DNA from: Acidobacteriota bacterium
GTDB lineage: Bacteria; Acidobacteriota; Terriglobia; Terriglobales; Acidobacteriaceae
DNA: 39,666 nucleotides
Reading direction: 5' to 3'
Assembly: GCA_021851335.1 (NCBI GenBank)
Contig: JAJZEA010000028.1
Location: 1-39,666, forward strand
The notes below the pieces were generated by a model. It saw only the letters and a program-made list of their open reading frames with translations. It ran no database searches and was not told the origin of the DNA. A program made the position numbers and the translations under genes. Of this stretch, positions 24,973-34,108 are shown piece after piece (within the stretch, counting starts at the first letter, position 1; every line of letters begins with the position of its first letter).

Positions 24973-26139
24973 TTACTGCTCGTCGCGAAGCGACTCCGGC
25001 GTCACCACGCGATGGCGAACGTAGTTATACGGCGGCACAGCATTCCCGCGCACAATCGTGATGCCCAGTTGAATCAGCCGTGGACCATAGGTTTCCGCTT
25101 CATGAGAAACAGAACCCACGATAGCGCTCTTGCCAGAGCGCATCTCGTCCACCAGTTCCGGGATGCAGTCCTGCCCCACAATCGCGACATCCTGTTCACG
25201 TGCCGCCGCGCGCACCGCATCGAGCACGCCCAATGCACTTGAGTCTGTCGCAGTGGCCACCAGGATGCGTTCACCTTTGGGATGCTTGGAAAGAAAATCC
25301 GTGGTAATCAACTGACTGGGCTTACGCATTCCACGTCCTTCCAGGGTCAGCATCCTCTCTGCAGGCAGTTCCGGCAAACGTGCGCGAATCCCCTGGAAGG
25401 CTCCATTGATGCGGCTTTGGACAAAACTTCCCGCCTCGGCAAAACCAATCCCAAGCACCCAGTCGACGCGGTTCTTCCATTTGCGCTGCGCAAACTGCCC
25501 CAGCACCAATCCCGCCTCATACCCAACCTCAAAGTTATCGACACCAAAGTACGTCGCGTTGGGATGCGGCACATCAATCGCGATCAACGGAATCCCGGCA
25601 TTTTTGAAGATATAGGCAACATGGGGCGCAACGTGTTCCTCAGCCTGAAACTCCAGCACAAGATCGACGCCCTCGGTCACAAAACGCTCTGCATTATGAA
25701 CTGCCGTCTCCGCGTCAAAGTGGTTATCGAGCGTAATCAATTCCACGCCGGAGCTGGCCGCAGCAGCCTCAACCGAACTGGCCACCTGTTGTGAAAACGG
25801 CAAGTCTGCGCTTTGCACAGCCAGACCAAACCGTAGCCTTCGCGGACGACTGACCAGGCGATATTCGCCTGACTCCGTGTGGGCCACGTATCCGCGATGC
25901 ACAAATGTCTTCAGGATGCGATAGACACTGGTCTTGGAGATATGCGAGCGCTGAAAGACATCTTCCAGGGTCATCGGCGAATTTTGTGCTTCCAACATCT
26001 CAAGCACGTCGAGCGCCTTGGAGAGGATGGGGATAAGGTAAAGTCTTTTGATCTTGTTGGTAGCCAATCCACGTGCTCCCGATTGTTTCCCACTGTCATT
26101 GTTTGTTGCTTCTTTTGCGGAAACAATCTCTCTCTGCAT
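24973..26139 (-). CDS. IclR-type HTH fused to sugar-binding domain; likely rha regulator
   Basis: A 388-residue protein with an unusual pairing. Residues about 35-95 form an IclR-like winged helix (ILSKALDVLEMLEAQNSPMTLEDVFQRSHISKTSVYRILKTFVHRGYVAH). Residues about 103-385 are not the IclR effector domain but a type I periplasmic-binding-protein fold of the ribose/rhamnose-binding (Peripla_BP_4) kind: LRFGLAVQSADLPFSQQVASS, GVDLVLEFQ, GIPLIAIDVPHPNATYFGVDNFEVGYEAG, VATATDSSALGVLDAVR and VAIVGQDCIPELV. There is no signal peptide, so it should be cytoplasmic. It lies between and against the two rhamnose operons, so control of them by L-rhamnose or a pathway intermediate is the natural inference. 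Confidence 0.85.
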   Translation of the reverse strand: MQREIVSAKEATNNDSGKQSGARGLATNKIKRLYLIPILSKALDVLEMLEAQNSPMTLEDVFQRSHISKTSVYRILKTFVHRGYVAHTESGEYRLVSRPRRLRFGLAVQSADLPFSQQVASSVEAAAASSGVELITLDNHFDAETAVHNAERFVTEGVDLVLEFQAEEHVAPHVAYIFKNAGIPLIAIDVPHPNATYFGVDNFEVGYEAGLVLGQFAQRKWKNRVDWVLGIGFAEAGSFVQSRINGAFQGIRARLPELPAERMLTLEGRGMRKPSQLITTDFLSKHPKGERILVATATDSSALGVLDAVRAAAREQDVAIVGQDCIPELVDEMRSGKSAIVGSVSHEAETYGPRLIQLGITIVRGNAVPPYNYVRHRVVTPESLRDEQ

Positions 26140-26214
26140 CTTCTCAGAAGCGCATCCAAGTTGCCGAGCGAATGTGCGTTTCCTTCTCTGACCATGTTGG
26201 GTACAGAATTGTGA

Positions 26215-26244
26215 TTGACAGTGTGCATCCCGCTAGCCTACGAT
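26215..26244 (+). promoter_or_regulatory. candidate promoter of rhaT-rhaI-rhamnosidase operon
   Basis: A consensus -35 TTGACA (26215-26220) is followed after 18 bases by TACGAT (26239-26244), four of six matches to the -10 box. An inverted repeat ATTCG (26243-26247)/CGAAT (26261-26265) with a 13-base spacer overlaps the -10 and the expected start, a position suited to a repressor site for the neighbouring regulator. Confidence 0.55.
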
Positions 26245-26290
26245 TCGATTTGTTTCATTACGAATATTCTTTAACTTGGAGAACTTCAGC

Positions 26291-27367
26291 TTGACGCCAA
26301 ATCCAATCCTGGGGGTTTTCCTGCACTGGCTCGGCGGCTTGGCCTCGGCCAGCTTTTATGTCCCGTTTCGCAAGGTGCGAGGATGGTCGTGGGAAACGTA
26401 TTGGATGGTGGGCGGAGCGGTGAGCTGGATTCTCGCCCCATGGCTGATTGCCAGCATGCTGACGCCCCATCTTGGCCTCGTATTGACGCAGACTTCAGCA
26501 TCAACTCTGAGCTGGATTTTTCTCTTCGGAATTCTCTGGGGATTTGGCGGGCTGACCTTTGGGCTGACGATGCGCTATCTGGGATTGGGACTGGGGATGG
26601 CCGTCGCGCTGGGCTATACGGCAGTTTTTGGCACTTTGCTCCCGCCACTCGTTCGGGGAGAGTTTGGCGGACTTCTCACGCAAAAGTCCGGTCAGATCAT
26701 CCTGGTCGGAGTGGCCGTCTGCGCGCTGGGCATTGTGATCGCAGGCGCTGCCGGAGTCTCCAAGGAACGGGAGCTGACCGTCGAACAGCAGCGCGCGGGC
26801 ATTCCCGAATTTGATCTCAGACGTGGCCTTGCCGTTGCCACATTCAGCGGCATTCTCAGCGCTTGCTTTGCCTTTGGACTGGCTGCGGGCGATCCGATGA
26901 AAGCGCTGGCTGTGGCAGATGGCTCCGCGCCCGTCTGGCAAGGGCTGCCTGTGTTGATCGTTCTGCTCGCCGGGGGCTTTGTCACCAACGCGGTTTGGTG
27001 TGTCTTCATGCATCTTCGCCACCGCAGCACCCGCGAATATCTGCATATTCCCGCTTCGAGCCGCGGCAGTCTGCCTTGGAATTACATCTTTTCCGCGCTG
27101 GCCGGCTTCACCTGGTATCTGCAATTTTTCTTCTACACCATGGGCGAATCGCAGATGGGCAAGCGCTATGGCTTCTCAAGCTGGACGCTGCATATGGCCA
27201 GCATCATCGTCTTCAGTACACTGTGGGGCATCGCACTCCACGAATGGCGCGGAGTCGGCATCCGTACCAGAGTTCTGGTTGGACTGACGCTGCTGGTCCT
27301 GGTCGGGTCCACGTTGATTGTGGGATATGGAAATCTGCTGGCGGTAAGCGTACACAGCGCCAGATGA
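26291..27367 (+). CDS. rhaT: L-rhamnose/proton symporter
   Basis: A 358-residue membrane protein of the RhaT family (drug/metabolite transporter superfamily), with about ten hydrophobic helices. It starts TPNPILGVFLHWLGGLASASFYVPFRKV and has the RhaT hallmarks WSWETYWMVGGAVSWILAPW, FGILWGFGGLTFGLTMRYLG and GFTWYLQFFFYTMGESQMG. It brings L-rhamnose into the cell with H+. No ATG fits. TTG 26291 is the likely start, because GGAG at 26278-26281 sits nine bases upstream; the TTG at 26276 overlaps that site. It is first in the operon with rhaI and the rhamnosidase. Confidence 0.93.
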   Translation: MTPNPILGVFLHWLGGLASASFYVPFRKVRGWSWETYWMVGGAVSWILAPWLIASMLTPHLGLVLTQTSASTLSWIFLFGILWGFGGLTFGLTMRYLGLGLGMAVALGYTAVFGTLLPPLVRGEFGGLLTQKSGQIILVGVAVCALGIVIAGAAGVSKERELTVEQQRAGIPEFDLRRGLAVATFSGILSACFAFGLAAGDPMKALAVADGSAPVWQGLPVLIVLLAGGFVTNAVWCVFMHLRHRSTREYLHIPASSRGSLPWNYIFSALAGFTWYLQFFFYTMGESQMGKRYGFSSWTLHMASIIVFSTLWGIALHEWRGVGIRTRVLVGLTLLVLVGSTLIVGYGNLLAVSVHSAR

Positions 27368-27379
27368 AGAGGGATACAA

Positions 27380-28567
27380 ATGAGCGAACTCAAAAAGCAA
27401 ACCGATCGCGCCATGGCTGTTCTGGATAGTTTTCAGATCGAGATTCCGTCCTGGGGATTCTCCAACACCGGCACGCGCTTTGGAAAGTTTATCCAGTCCG
27501 GCGCTGCCACATGTATCGCGGAAAAATTCGCCGATGCCGCAGAAGTGCACCGGCTGACCGCCGCCACCCCGACCATGGCTTTGCACGTATTGTGGGATCT
27601 GCCCAACGGCCTTGCCGACACAATTCAGATTGCAACCCTGAGCCAAAGCACTGGAATTCGCGCCGGCTCCATCAACCCGAATCTCTTTCAGGATCAGCGC
27701 TTCAAACACGGTTCGCTTTGTCATGCTTCCGCAGAGGTGCGCGGCGTAGCTACGGAACACATGGCGGAATCCGTCCGCATCGCGCAGCAACTCGGCTGTC
27801 GCGACATCTCACTCTGGCTCCCGGATGGCTCCAATTATCCCGGCACGCAGTCCATGCGTCGACGAATTGCCTGGCTGCAAGAGGCACTGTTTGAGACACA
27901 CAAACTCCTGGCGCCGCAGCAGAGGCTGCTCATCGAATACAAGCCCTTTGAACCAGCTTTCTATCACACCGATATCGCCGACTGGGGCATGGCATTGCTG
28001 CTTGCCCGTAGCGCCGGTCCGCAGGCTCGCGTGCTGGTGGACACCGGACATCACTACGCCACGCAGAATATCGAACAGATTGTCGCCTGGCTGCTGCATA
28101 CCGAAATGCTGGGCGGTTTTCACTTCAATGATCGACGCTTTGCCGATGACGATCTCACACTAGGGTCTATCGATCCTTATCAGGTCTTTCGCATCTTTGC
28201 GGAGATTCAACAGACCTCTGCCGCAGAGCTGAGCAACATTGCTTTTATGGTTGACCAGAGTCACAATCTGAAGCCAAAGATCGAGGCCATGGTTCAAACA
28301 GTCGTCACAGCGCAGGAGCTGTGGCTCAAGGCCGCAATCCTCGACCGCGCGCACTTGGCCGAATTGCAGGATCAGTGTGATCTGGTTGCCGCGGAAGAGC
28401 TTTTCCGGAGTGCATTTTTCGCCGACGTCAAACCGCTTTTGCTGGCCTGGCGAGAGGAGCGAGGATTGCCCGCCGATCCCTTGCAGGAACTGCGCCGATC
28501 TGGATATATGGAGCGTATTGCCCAGGAACGCTCTCACAAGCAAACAGGAATGGGGAGCTACGCATGA
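27380..28567 (+). CDS. rhaI: L-rhamnose isomerase, RhaI type
   Basis: A 395-residue TIM-barrel isomerase converting L-rhamnose to L-rhamnulose. It is of the metal-dependent RhaI kind (Pseudomonas stutzeri/Bacillus halodurans), not E. coli RhaA. Metal and substrate regions are visible: LHVLWDLPNG, LWLPDGSNYPGTQS, LIEYKPFEPAFYHTDIADWG (metal Glu), VLVDTGHHY (metal Asp), GGFHFNDRRFADDDLTLGSIDP and FMVDQSHNLKPK. The ATG is 12 bases after rhaT, with GAAGAGGG upstream. Its stop overlaps the start of the rhamnosidase by four bases (ATGA). Confidence 0.94.
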   Translation: MSELKKQTDRAMAVLDSFQIEIPSWGFSNTGTRFGKFIQSGAATCIAEKFADAAEVHRLTAATPTMALHVLWDLPNGLADTIQIATLSQSTGIRAGSINPNLFQDQRFKHGSLCHASAEVRGVATEHMAESVRIAQQLGCRDISLWLPDGSNYPGTQSMRRRIAWLQEALFETHKLLAPQQRLLIEYKPFEPAFYHTDIADWGMALLLARSAGPQARVLVDTGHHYATQNIEQIVAWLLHTEMLGGFHFNDRRFADDDLTLGSIDPYQVFRIFAEIQQTSAAELSNIAFMVDQSHNLKPKIEAMVQTVVTAQELWLKAAILDRAHLAELQDQCDLVAAEELFRSAFFADVKPLLLAWREERGLPADPLQELRRSGYMERIAQERSHKQTGMGSYA

Positions 28568-31500
28568 GGTCTATCGTTGCCAAGGATTCAAAACCAGGGT
28601 CGACCCGGTTTTTCGGCGTCTGCATCCGCCATACAGGATCGCTCATGCGGCTCGTTGCCGGCGCTATGCTGCTCTTCCCGGCTGCCCGTTGCCTTGTGGC
28701 CGCCACCCCCGCGCCCAAGGCCGACTTCCACGGTTTGACCAGCCTGCTCAAGACCGACGACCTGGCCAATCCGCTCGGCATCGACGACCCGGCACCACGC
28801 TTTTCCTGGCAGATGCGCGATAGTCGCACCGGCGCTCGACAGACCGCCTATGAGATTGAAGTGGCAGAAAGCGAGACTACCTTACAGACAGGAAAGGCCG
28901 ACGTCTGGGACTCCGGCCGCATTGCTTCCGCGCAATCCGTTGGTGTGCAATACGGCGGCCCGGCGCTCAAGCCCATGACGCGCTACTGGTGGCGTGTGCT
29001 GGTCTGGGACAAGGATGGAAAGGCTTTTTTGCCCAGCAGCGCAAGCTGGTGGGAGACAGGATTGATGAATCCCGTAGAGGCCGCTCAGCAGCACGGCGCT
29101 CAATGGATCGGCTGGCAGACTGCGGAAGAGAACGCGCTGCGTGAAGCGAATGCCAGATGGGTTACCACGCCGGAGACAAGCGTAACCATTCCCGCCGGTG
29201 CAACGACCGAAAACCTGGACTATCGACTCCAATTTAAGCTCAGCCAGCCCGTGAAGCGGGCTGTGCTTTTTGTCACCGGCGAAGACGTTTCTTCCGCATG
29301 GATCAACGGGAAATCCGTCGCCAGGGGTGCGAGCATGCCACCGTGGCATCAGTTCCCCTGGAGAAAATATCTTCGCATCGATGTCACGCAGGCGCTGCAT
29401 GATGGCAACAATCTGCTGGCCATCGAGACTTCGCATTTTCTCGATCACAAATCGACAGCCGAGGCGCCAACGCCGATGAGCGCAACCCTTCTGGTGACCG
29501 GAGCAGATGGAACGACGACAAGCTTCGCAACCGGAGATCGTTCCGATTCACAGAACGACCCTTGGATGGTTGCAGTGGCACAGGATCACCCTGCGCAAGA
29601 CAGCAGTTGGACCATGGTGTCGAATGCACAACCCGCAGCCGCCTGGAAGCCTGTGGTGGATTTCGCAACCACCGCCGCGGCACGATCCATGGAAGAGCCG
29701 CTCAGCAAACCCTGGCCCGCTGAAAGCGTGAAAGCGCTGCGCAAGACCTTTGCCATCCACAAGCCCATTGCCTCCGCTCGCTTGTACGTCACTACACTCG
29801 GCGCCTATCAGATTTGGGTCAACGGCCATCGTGCCGGCAATGCCGTGCTGGCTCCCGGATGGTCCGACTATCGACTGCGCCTTGTCTACCAGACCTATGA
29901 CGTGACGCATAGCCTGACGCAGGGCAGGAATGCTGTTGCTGCGGAGTTGGCTCCTGGCTGGTACTCGACCCCGCTCCAGTGGTTTCAGCAACCCAACGTA
30001 TATGGTCTTACGCCGCCTTCGTTGGTCGCCATGCTCCACGTTGCATACTCCGATGGCAGCGATGACTGGGTTGTCACCGATGGTCAGTGGCAGGCGACGC
30101 AATCGCCCATTCTCAAAGCAGAAATCTATGACGGCGAGACGCAGGATGCGCGGATGGAGATGCCCGGCTGGCAGACCGCGACCTTTGCTGCAACGGATTG
30201 GAAGCCGGTGGAAATTCGCCAACCTGCGCTGCAAAACACACGCGTCTTCGCACAGGATTTTGAACCGATTCGCATAGAGCGACTTTTGCGCGCCCAGTCG
30301 GTGAGCGAACCCAGACCCGGCGTCTTCATCTACGACTTTGGACAGAACTTTGCCGGTGTGGAACGACTCGCGCTGCGCGGCCCCAGCGGGACCACGGTTC
30401 GAGTGCGCACCGGCGAGATTGTGAATGCCGACGGAACGCTGTACACCGACAATCTGCGCACCGCAAAATCAACCGACACCTTCATCCTGAGCGGCAAAGG
30501 AACCGAGCAGTTCCAACCGCAATTCACCTTTCACGGCTTTCGATACATCGAAGTAACCGGGCTGAGCGAGAAACTGCCGCTGGATGCTGTTCACGGCGTC
30601 GTGCTCCACACGGATGCTCCCTTTGCCGCGCAATTGACCACCGGCAGCACCATGCTGAATCAGCTTTGGAGCAACATTTTGTGGGGACAGCGATCCAACT
30701 TCGTCGGCGTGCCAACTGACTGTCCGCAGCGGGATGAACGGCTAGGCTGGACTGCAGATGCGCAGGTCTTCTGGCGCGCGGCCAGCTACAACATGAAGCT
30801 CGCCGCGTTCTCCCGCAAATATGCCAGAGACCTGCGCGGAACGCAGGTGGAGAGCGCGCCGGGCACCGACGTCGCAGGCGATCTTTACGGCATCTTTGCC
30901 CCTGGCGTCACCACGACCTCATCGCAATCCGGCGCTGGCTGGAGCGATGCTGGAATCATCATTCCCTGGACCTCCTGGCTGCAAACCGGCGACACCACCA
31001 TCCTCCAGCAGAACTGGGCCGCCATGACGCGTTACGTCGATGCCATTGAGCGCACCAACCCCGACCATCTCTGGAAAAATAATGCCGGCATTCACTTTGG
31101 CGACTGGCTCTCGCCGACAGGTCCGACCAAGTTCACGCTGGTGGCAACAGCCTACTGGGCCTATGACGTCACGCTGATGCAGCAGATGGCGCACGCGCTC
31201 GGCAAGACAACCGAGGAGCAACATTATGCTGCGCTCTTCCAGCAGATTCAAAAGGCTTATCAAACAGCGTTTGTGCAACCCGATGGCTTCGTCGCCGGTG
31301 CCAGCAAACACGGCTCGGGTATGGCGGTGAACAATCCCAATCTGTTGGCGAACAGCAAAGACACCCAGACCGGGTATGTCCTGACACTGGCTATGAACAT
31401 GGTTTCCCCTGCGATGCGGGCGCGCGTGGCCGATCATCTGGTGGCCAGGATTCACGCCAATCATGACCTGCTTGGAACCGGATTTCTCGGAACGCCTTAT

Positions 31501-32070
31501 CTGCTGGCTGTGCTGACCGACACCGGCCACGCCGATCTTGCCTATCGCCTGTTACTCAACACGCAGTACCCGTCCTGGGGATATCTTGTCGATCACGGAG
31601 CAACCACCATGTGGGAACGCTGGAACGGCGAGCAGATGAAGAGCGACCCCAGCATGAACAGTTACAACCACTATGCCTATGGTGCCGTGGCCGACTGGAT
31701 CTATCGCTACGCCGCCGGAGTGGATACAACACCCGGCGACCCAGGATTTCATACCGTCCTGCTGCATCCCACATTTTCCGCTCGCGTCGGTCAAGTCGAT
31801 CTGCGCTATCCCTCTCCCTACGGCGAAATTCACTCCCAGTGGAACGTCACCGAAGGCAAGGTATACTGGTCCATCACGCTGCCCGCCAACAGCGCCGGAA
31901 CGCTGAAATTGACCGCAGCCGAGGCAACGCACTATCGCTTCAACGGCAAAACACTGGACGCGGCTGCCCAATCCTCCCAGGGCATCACGGCAAATACCCT
32001 GCCTGACGGCCAACGCATCTACACGCTAAGCGCCGGGGACTATGCGTTTGTGGTGGATTCGGTGCAATAG
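28564..32070 (+). CDS. secreted alpha-L-rhamnosidase, GH78
   Basis: A 1168-residue glycoside hydrolase family 78 enzyme removing terminal alpha-L-rhamnose from plant or bacterial glycans. A signal sequence with hydrophobic core MRLVAGAMLLFPAARCLVAA lies at residues 28-47. A fibronectin-like domain (about 60-165), the N-terminal beta-sandwich domains (SARLYVTTLGAYQIWVNGHRAG near 400), the (alpha/alpha)6 barrel and the C-terminal beta domain follow. The acidic catalytic motif DCPQRDERLGW begins at D719, and the second catalytic Glu is expected at E1018 in TTMWERWNGE. ATG 28564 has GGGGAG six bases upstream and overlaps rhaI. ATG 28645 would give a tidier signal peptide and cannot be excluded. 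Confidence 0.94.
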   Translation: MRSIVAKDSKPGSTRFFGVCIRHTGSLMRLVAGAMLLFPAARCLVAATPAPKADFHGLTSLLKTDDLANPLGIDDPAPRFSWQMRDSRTGARQTAYEIEVAESETTLQTGKADVWDSGRIASAQSVGVQYGGPALKPMTRYWWRVLVWDKDGKAFLPSSASWWETGLMNPVEAAQQHGAQWIGWQTAEENALREANARWVTTPETSVTIPAGATTENLDYRLQFKLSQPVKRAVLFVTGEDVSSAWINGKSVARGASMPPWHQFPWRKYLRIDVTQALHDGNNLLAIETSHFLDHKSTAEAPTPMSATLLVTGADGTTTSFATGDRSDSQNDPWMVAVAQDHPAQDSSWTMVSNAQPAAAWKPVVDFATTAAARSMEEPLSKPWPAESVKALRKTFAIHKPIASARLYVTTLGAYQIWVNGHRAGNAVLAPGWSDYRLRLVYQTYDVTHSLTQGRNAVAAELAPGWYSTPLQWFQQPNVYGLTPPSLVAMLHVAYSDGSDDWVVTDGQWQATQSPILKAEIYDGETQDARMEMPGWQTATFAATDWKPVEIRQPALQNTRVFAQDFEPIRIERLLRAQSVSEPRPGVFIYDFGQNFAGVERLALRGPSGTTVRVRTGEIVNADGTLYTDNLRTAKSTDTFILSGKGTEQFQPQFTFHGFRYIEVTGLSEKLPLDAVHGVVLHTDAPFAAQLTTGSTMLNQLWSNILWGQRSNFVGVPTDCPQRDERLGWTADAQVFWRAASYNMKLAAFSRKYARDLRGTQVESAPGTDVAGDLYGIFAPGVTTTSSQSGAGWSDAGIIIPWTSWLQTGDTTILQQNWAAMTRYVDAIERTNPDHLWKNNAGIHFGDWLSPTGPTKFTLVATAYWAYDVTLMQQMAHALGKTTEEQHYAALFQQIQKAYQTAFVQPDGFVAGASKHGSGMAVNNPNLLANSKDTQTGYVLTLAMNMVSPAMRARVADHLVARIHANHDLLGTGFLGTPYLLAVLTDTGHADLAYRLLLNTQYPSWGYLVDHGATTMWERWNGEQMKSDPSMNSYNHYAYGAVADWIYRYAAGVDTTPGDPGFHTVLLHPTFSARVGQVDLRYPSPYGEIHSQWNVTEGKVYWSITLPANSAGTLKLTAAEATHYRFNGKTLDAAAQSSQGITANTLPDGQRIYTLSAGDYAFVVDSVQ

Positions 32071-32108
32071 CGCTTTCACGCGAGCGCGACGGAAGTCGTT
32101 GCGCTGCG

Positions 32109-32630
32109 TCATCGCGTGCGTCGACGCAGCGCGAAGTGGGAACCCATCGAATACCCAATCATGGCCACCGTCGGCCAGGTTCCCAGCAACCTTCCCTGAC
32201 CGTCAATCAAGCCGCTGTCCTGGGTAAAGCTGAGGAAGGTCAGAATCAGTTTTTGCGAAGCATCGCAGTGGTTGCACGAGTTAGGCCCTGTGGGCAGATC
32301 CAGCACCCACAGCGTGACGCTCATGAACCAGATCACACCCACCAGCCAGATCACCGGAGCCATCTCATTCGGCTTGAATCGGGCAATCATATTGCCGAAC
32401 AAAAACGCAACCGAAAACGAAAGCGCCGTGGTGATGGGCACGGGCACAAAACCCGGGTGGAACAGAGAGATGAGGATAAACATGGCCATCCAGCAGCCAA
32501 CGGCAATCAGGCTGTGAACCAGCACCCAGAACGCCTGATTGGGAATATCGGCAATCGCCTCGGGCGCAACCTCAACGACGGGATCCTCGTCCTCATCCTC
32601 CATCGTTGGAAGCGCTTCTTCCCGTATCAT
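32109..32630 (-). CDS. hypothetical membrane protein with CxxC
   Basis: A 173-residue protein starting MIREEALPTMEDEDEDPVVE, with an acidic N-terminus and then three clear membrane helices (AFWVLVHSLIAVGCWMAMFI, TTALSFSVAFLFGNMI, MAPVIWLVGVIWFMSVTLWV). A loop with NSCNHCDAS (CxxC) and a short Arg-rich C-terminus (FALRRRTR) follow. The ATG at 32630 was chosen because GGGGAG lies eight bases upstream; the frame runs on further upstream without support. It is convergent with the rhamnosidase. A 10-bp inverted repeat (32101-32110/32123-32132) straddles its stop. I do not recognise a family and assign no function. Confidence 0.6.
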   Translation of the reverse strand: MIREEALPTMEDEDEDPVVEVAPEAIADIPNQAFWVLVHSLIAVGCWMAMFILISLFHPGFVPVPITTALSFSVAFLFGNMIARFKPNEMAPVIWLVGVIWFMSVTLWVLDLPTGPNSCNHCDASQKLILTFLSFTQDSGLIDGQGRLLGTWPTVAMIGYSMGSHFALRRRTR

Positions 32631-32810
32631 CCCACTCACTCCCCATGCGGCTGATCGCCCCATGCCGCTCACGATGAGTGTACGGGAACACGACGACCGA
32701 GGAAAGGAGAAAATCTGCATTTCTTCGGCCCGCAAACGACGGCTCCGCGTAGCAAATTTCCGCGACTCCCTCACTCTCGCAAGACGCATCGCAGCTCCAG
32801 CGCCTAAAAT

Positions 32811-33875
32811 ATGAGCATGTTGCTCGATGGTGTCTTTGCGGCGGCGACCACGCCTTTTGCTTTCGATGAGCGCCTGTATCTGCGCAAACTGGAACATAAC
32901 ATCGCGCGTTACTCGCGCACTCTGCTCGCTGGCATGGTTGTTCTCGGCTCCACAGGAGAGACCGTAGCCCTCACCGATGAGGAGTCGCGCACCGTACTGC
33001 GCGTGGCAGCGGAGACCGCAGCGCCGGATAAAGTCCTGATCGCCGGAGTTGGACGGGAGAGCGTCTCGGCCACCATGGAGCTTGCCGAATACGCGGCAAA
33101 GCTCAGCTATGATGCCGTGCTCGTCCGCAATCCTGCTTACTATCGTCCTCAACTCACACCTGCCGCGCAGCTTCATTTCTTCCGCACGGTTGCAGATCGT
33201 TCGCCCCTGCCTGTACTGCTTTATTCCATCCCGCGCTTTACGGAGTTTGAAATTCCCCTGGAGGTGGTCAGCGAGCTATCCGCGCACCCCAATATCTGGG
33301 GCATCAAGGACTCCAGCGGCAGCGTTGAACGCATTCGCTCGCTGGTCCAGGCCACGCGCCTGGCGCCTCGACGCACCGTCACCGTGACAACGATCTTTGA
33401 GGCCGTCACCGCGCGCATGATGCGGCCGCAGCCTGCCGAGATCGGCGCACTGGTCTCCGCCGACCAACTCGCTGGCGGCGTGGCCCTGGCAACTCCTGCC
33501 GTGACCGCGCCCGCACTCAAGACCCGCACACGCGAGGTCGGCTTCCAGGTGCTCACCGGCTCGGTCGGCAATCTGAAAGAATCTCTCGACGCCGGAGCTT
33601 CGGGTGCGGTGCTGGCCTTTGCCGCCTGCGCTCCGCAAGCCTGCCAGGAGATTTATTCCGCCTGGAAAGAGCACGACGAAGCACTTGCCGTGGCCCGCCA
33701 AAAGCGTATCGCAGAGGCCGCAGCAGCCATCGGTAATCGGCTCGGTGTCGCCGGCATCAAATACGCCTGCGACTGGAACGGCTACTACGGCGGACAGCCT
33801 CGCTTGCCGCTGCTGCCGCTCAACGCTGACCTACGCGCCGAAATTGAGCGATTGTTGATCGCCATTCGCAATTGA
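32811..33875 (+). CDS. DHDPS-family (DapA/NanA-like) lyase with insertion
   Basis: A 354-residue class I (Schiff-base) aldolase of the dihydrodipicolinate synthase superfamily. The pyruvate-binding GSTGE motif is present (VVLGSTGETVALTDEES). The catalytic Tyr138 lies in LLYSIPRF and the Schiff-base Lys166 in GIKDSSGSVERI. Usual members have about 290-300 residues, with the FQVLTGS-like strand about 25 residues after the Lys. Here it lies at residue 245, so about 55 extra residues (about 185-240, rich in Ala, Thr and Arg) sit in the second half of the barrel. Substrate not assignable; 4-hydroxy-2-oxoglutarate or a sugar-acid aldolase is possible. The start ATG 32811 (or 32817) lacks a good ribosome-binding site. 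Confidence 0.88.
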   Translation: MSMLLDGVFAAATTPFAFDERLYLRKLEHNIARYSRTLLAGMVVLGSTGETVALTDEESRTVLRVAAETAAPDKVLIAGVGRESVSATMELAEYAAKLSYDAVLVRNPAYYRPQLTPAAQLHFFRTVADRSPLPVLLYSIPRFTEFEIPLEVVSELSAHPNIWGIKDSSGSVERIRSLVQATRLAPRRTVTVTTIFEAVTARMMRPQPAEIGALVSADQLAGGVALATPAVTAPALKTRTREVGFQVLTGSVGNLKESLDAGASGAVLAFAACAPQACQEIYSAWKEHDEALAVARQKRIAEAAAAIGNRLGVAGIKYACDWNGYYGGQPRLPLLPLNADLRAEIERLLIAIRN

Positions 33876-34014
33876 TCACAATACGCCAAAGCGACGTTGC
33901 CGGAAATTTCCCGTTATGAACAAATCCAGCTATTCGTTCTTTGCCCCGGTGGCATCCCTATTGCAATGCGGGAATTCGTGAAGGTCCGTCCGGCACGACC
34001 CAGATGTAAATCGC

Positions 34015-34020
34015 TATAAT
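34015..34020 (+). promoter_or_regulatory. candidate -10 box for korAB
   Basis: A perfect TATAAT lies 88 bases before the korA ATG in the 233-base gap. I see no good -35 hexamer 17 bases upstream. The leader would be about 80 bases long, with no obvious folded element. Confidence 0.5.
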
Positions 34021-34108
34021 CTCTGGTGAAGCGGAAGAATTGTTGGAACCTTGCACGAGCTTCGGCAATCTTTCCCGGAAAAATTCAAATTGAAGGGAAT
34101 CCCGCCAC

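Noticed and set aside
32101..32132. 10-bp inverted repeat GCGCTGCGTC/GACGCAGCGC as a terminator
   Set aside because: It overlaps the end of the convergent membrane-protein gene and has no T-run on either strand; mentioned under that gene only.
33917..33982. 21-codon open frame before korA
   Set aside because: No ribosome-binding site and no recognisable content; it precedes the candidate -10 box.
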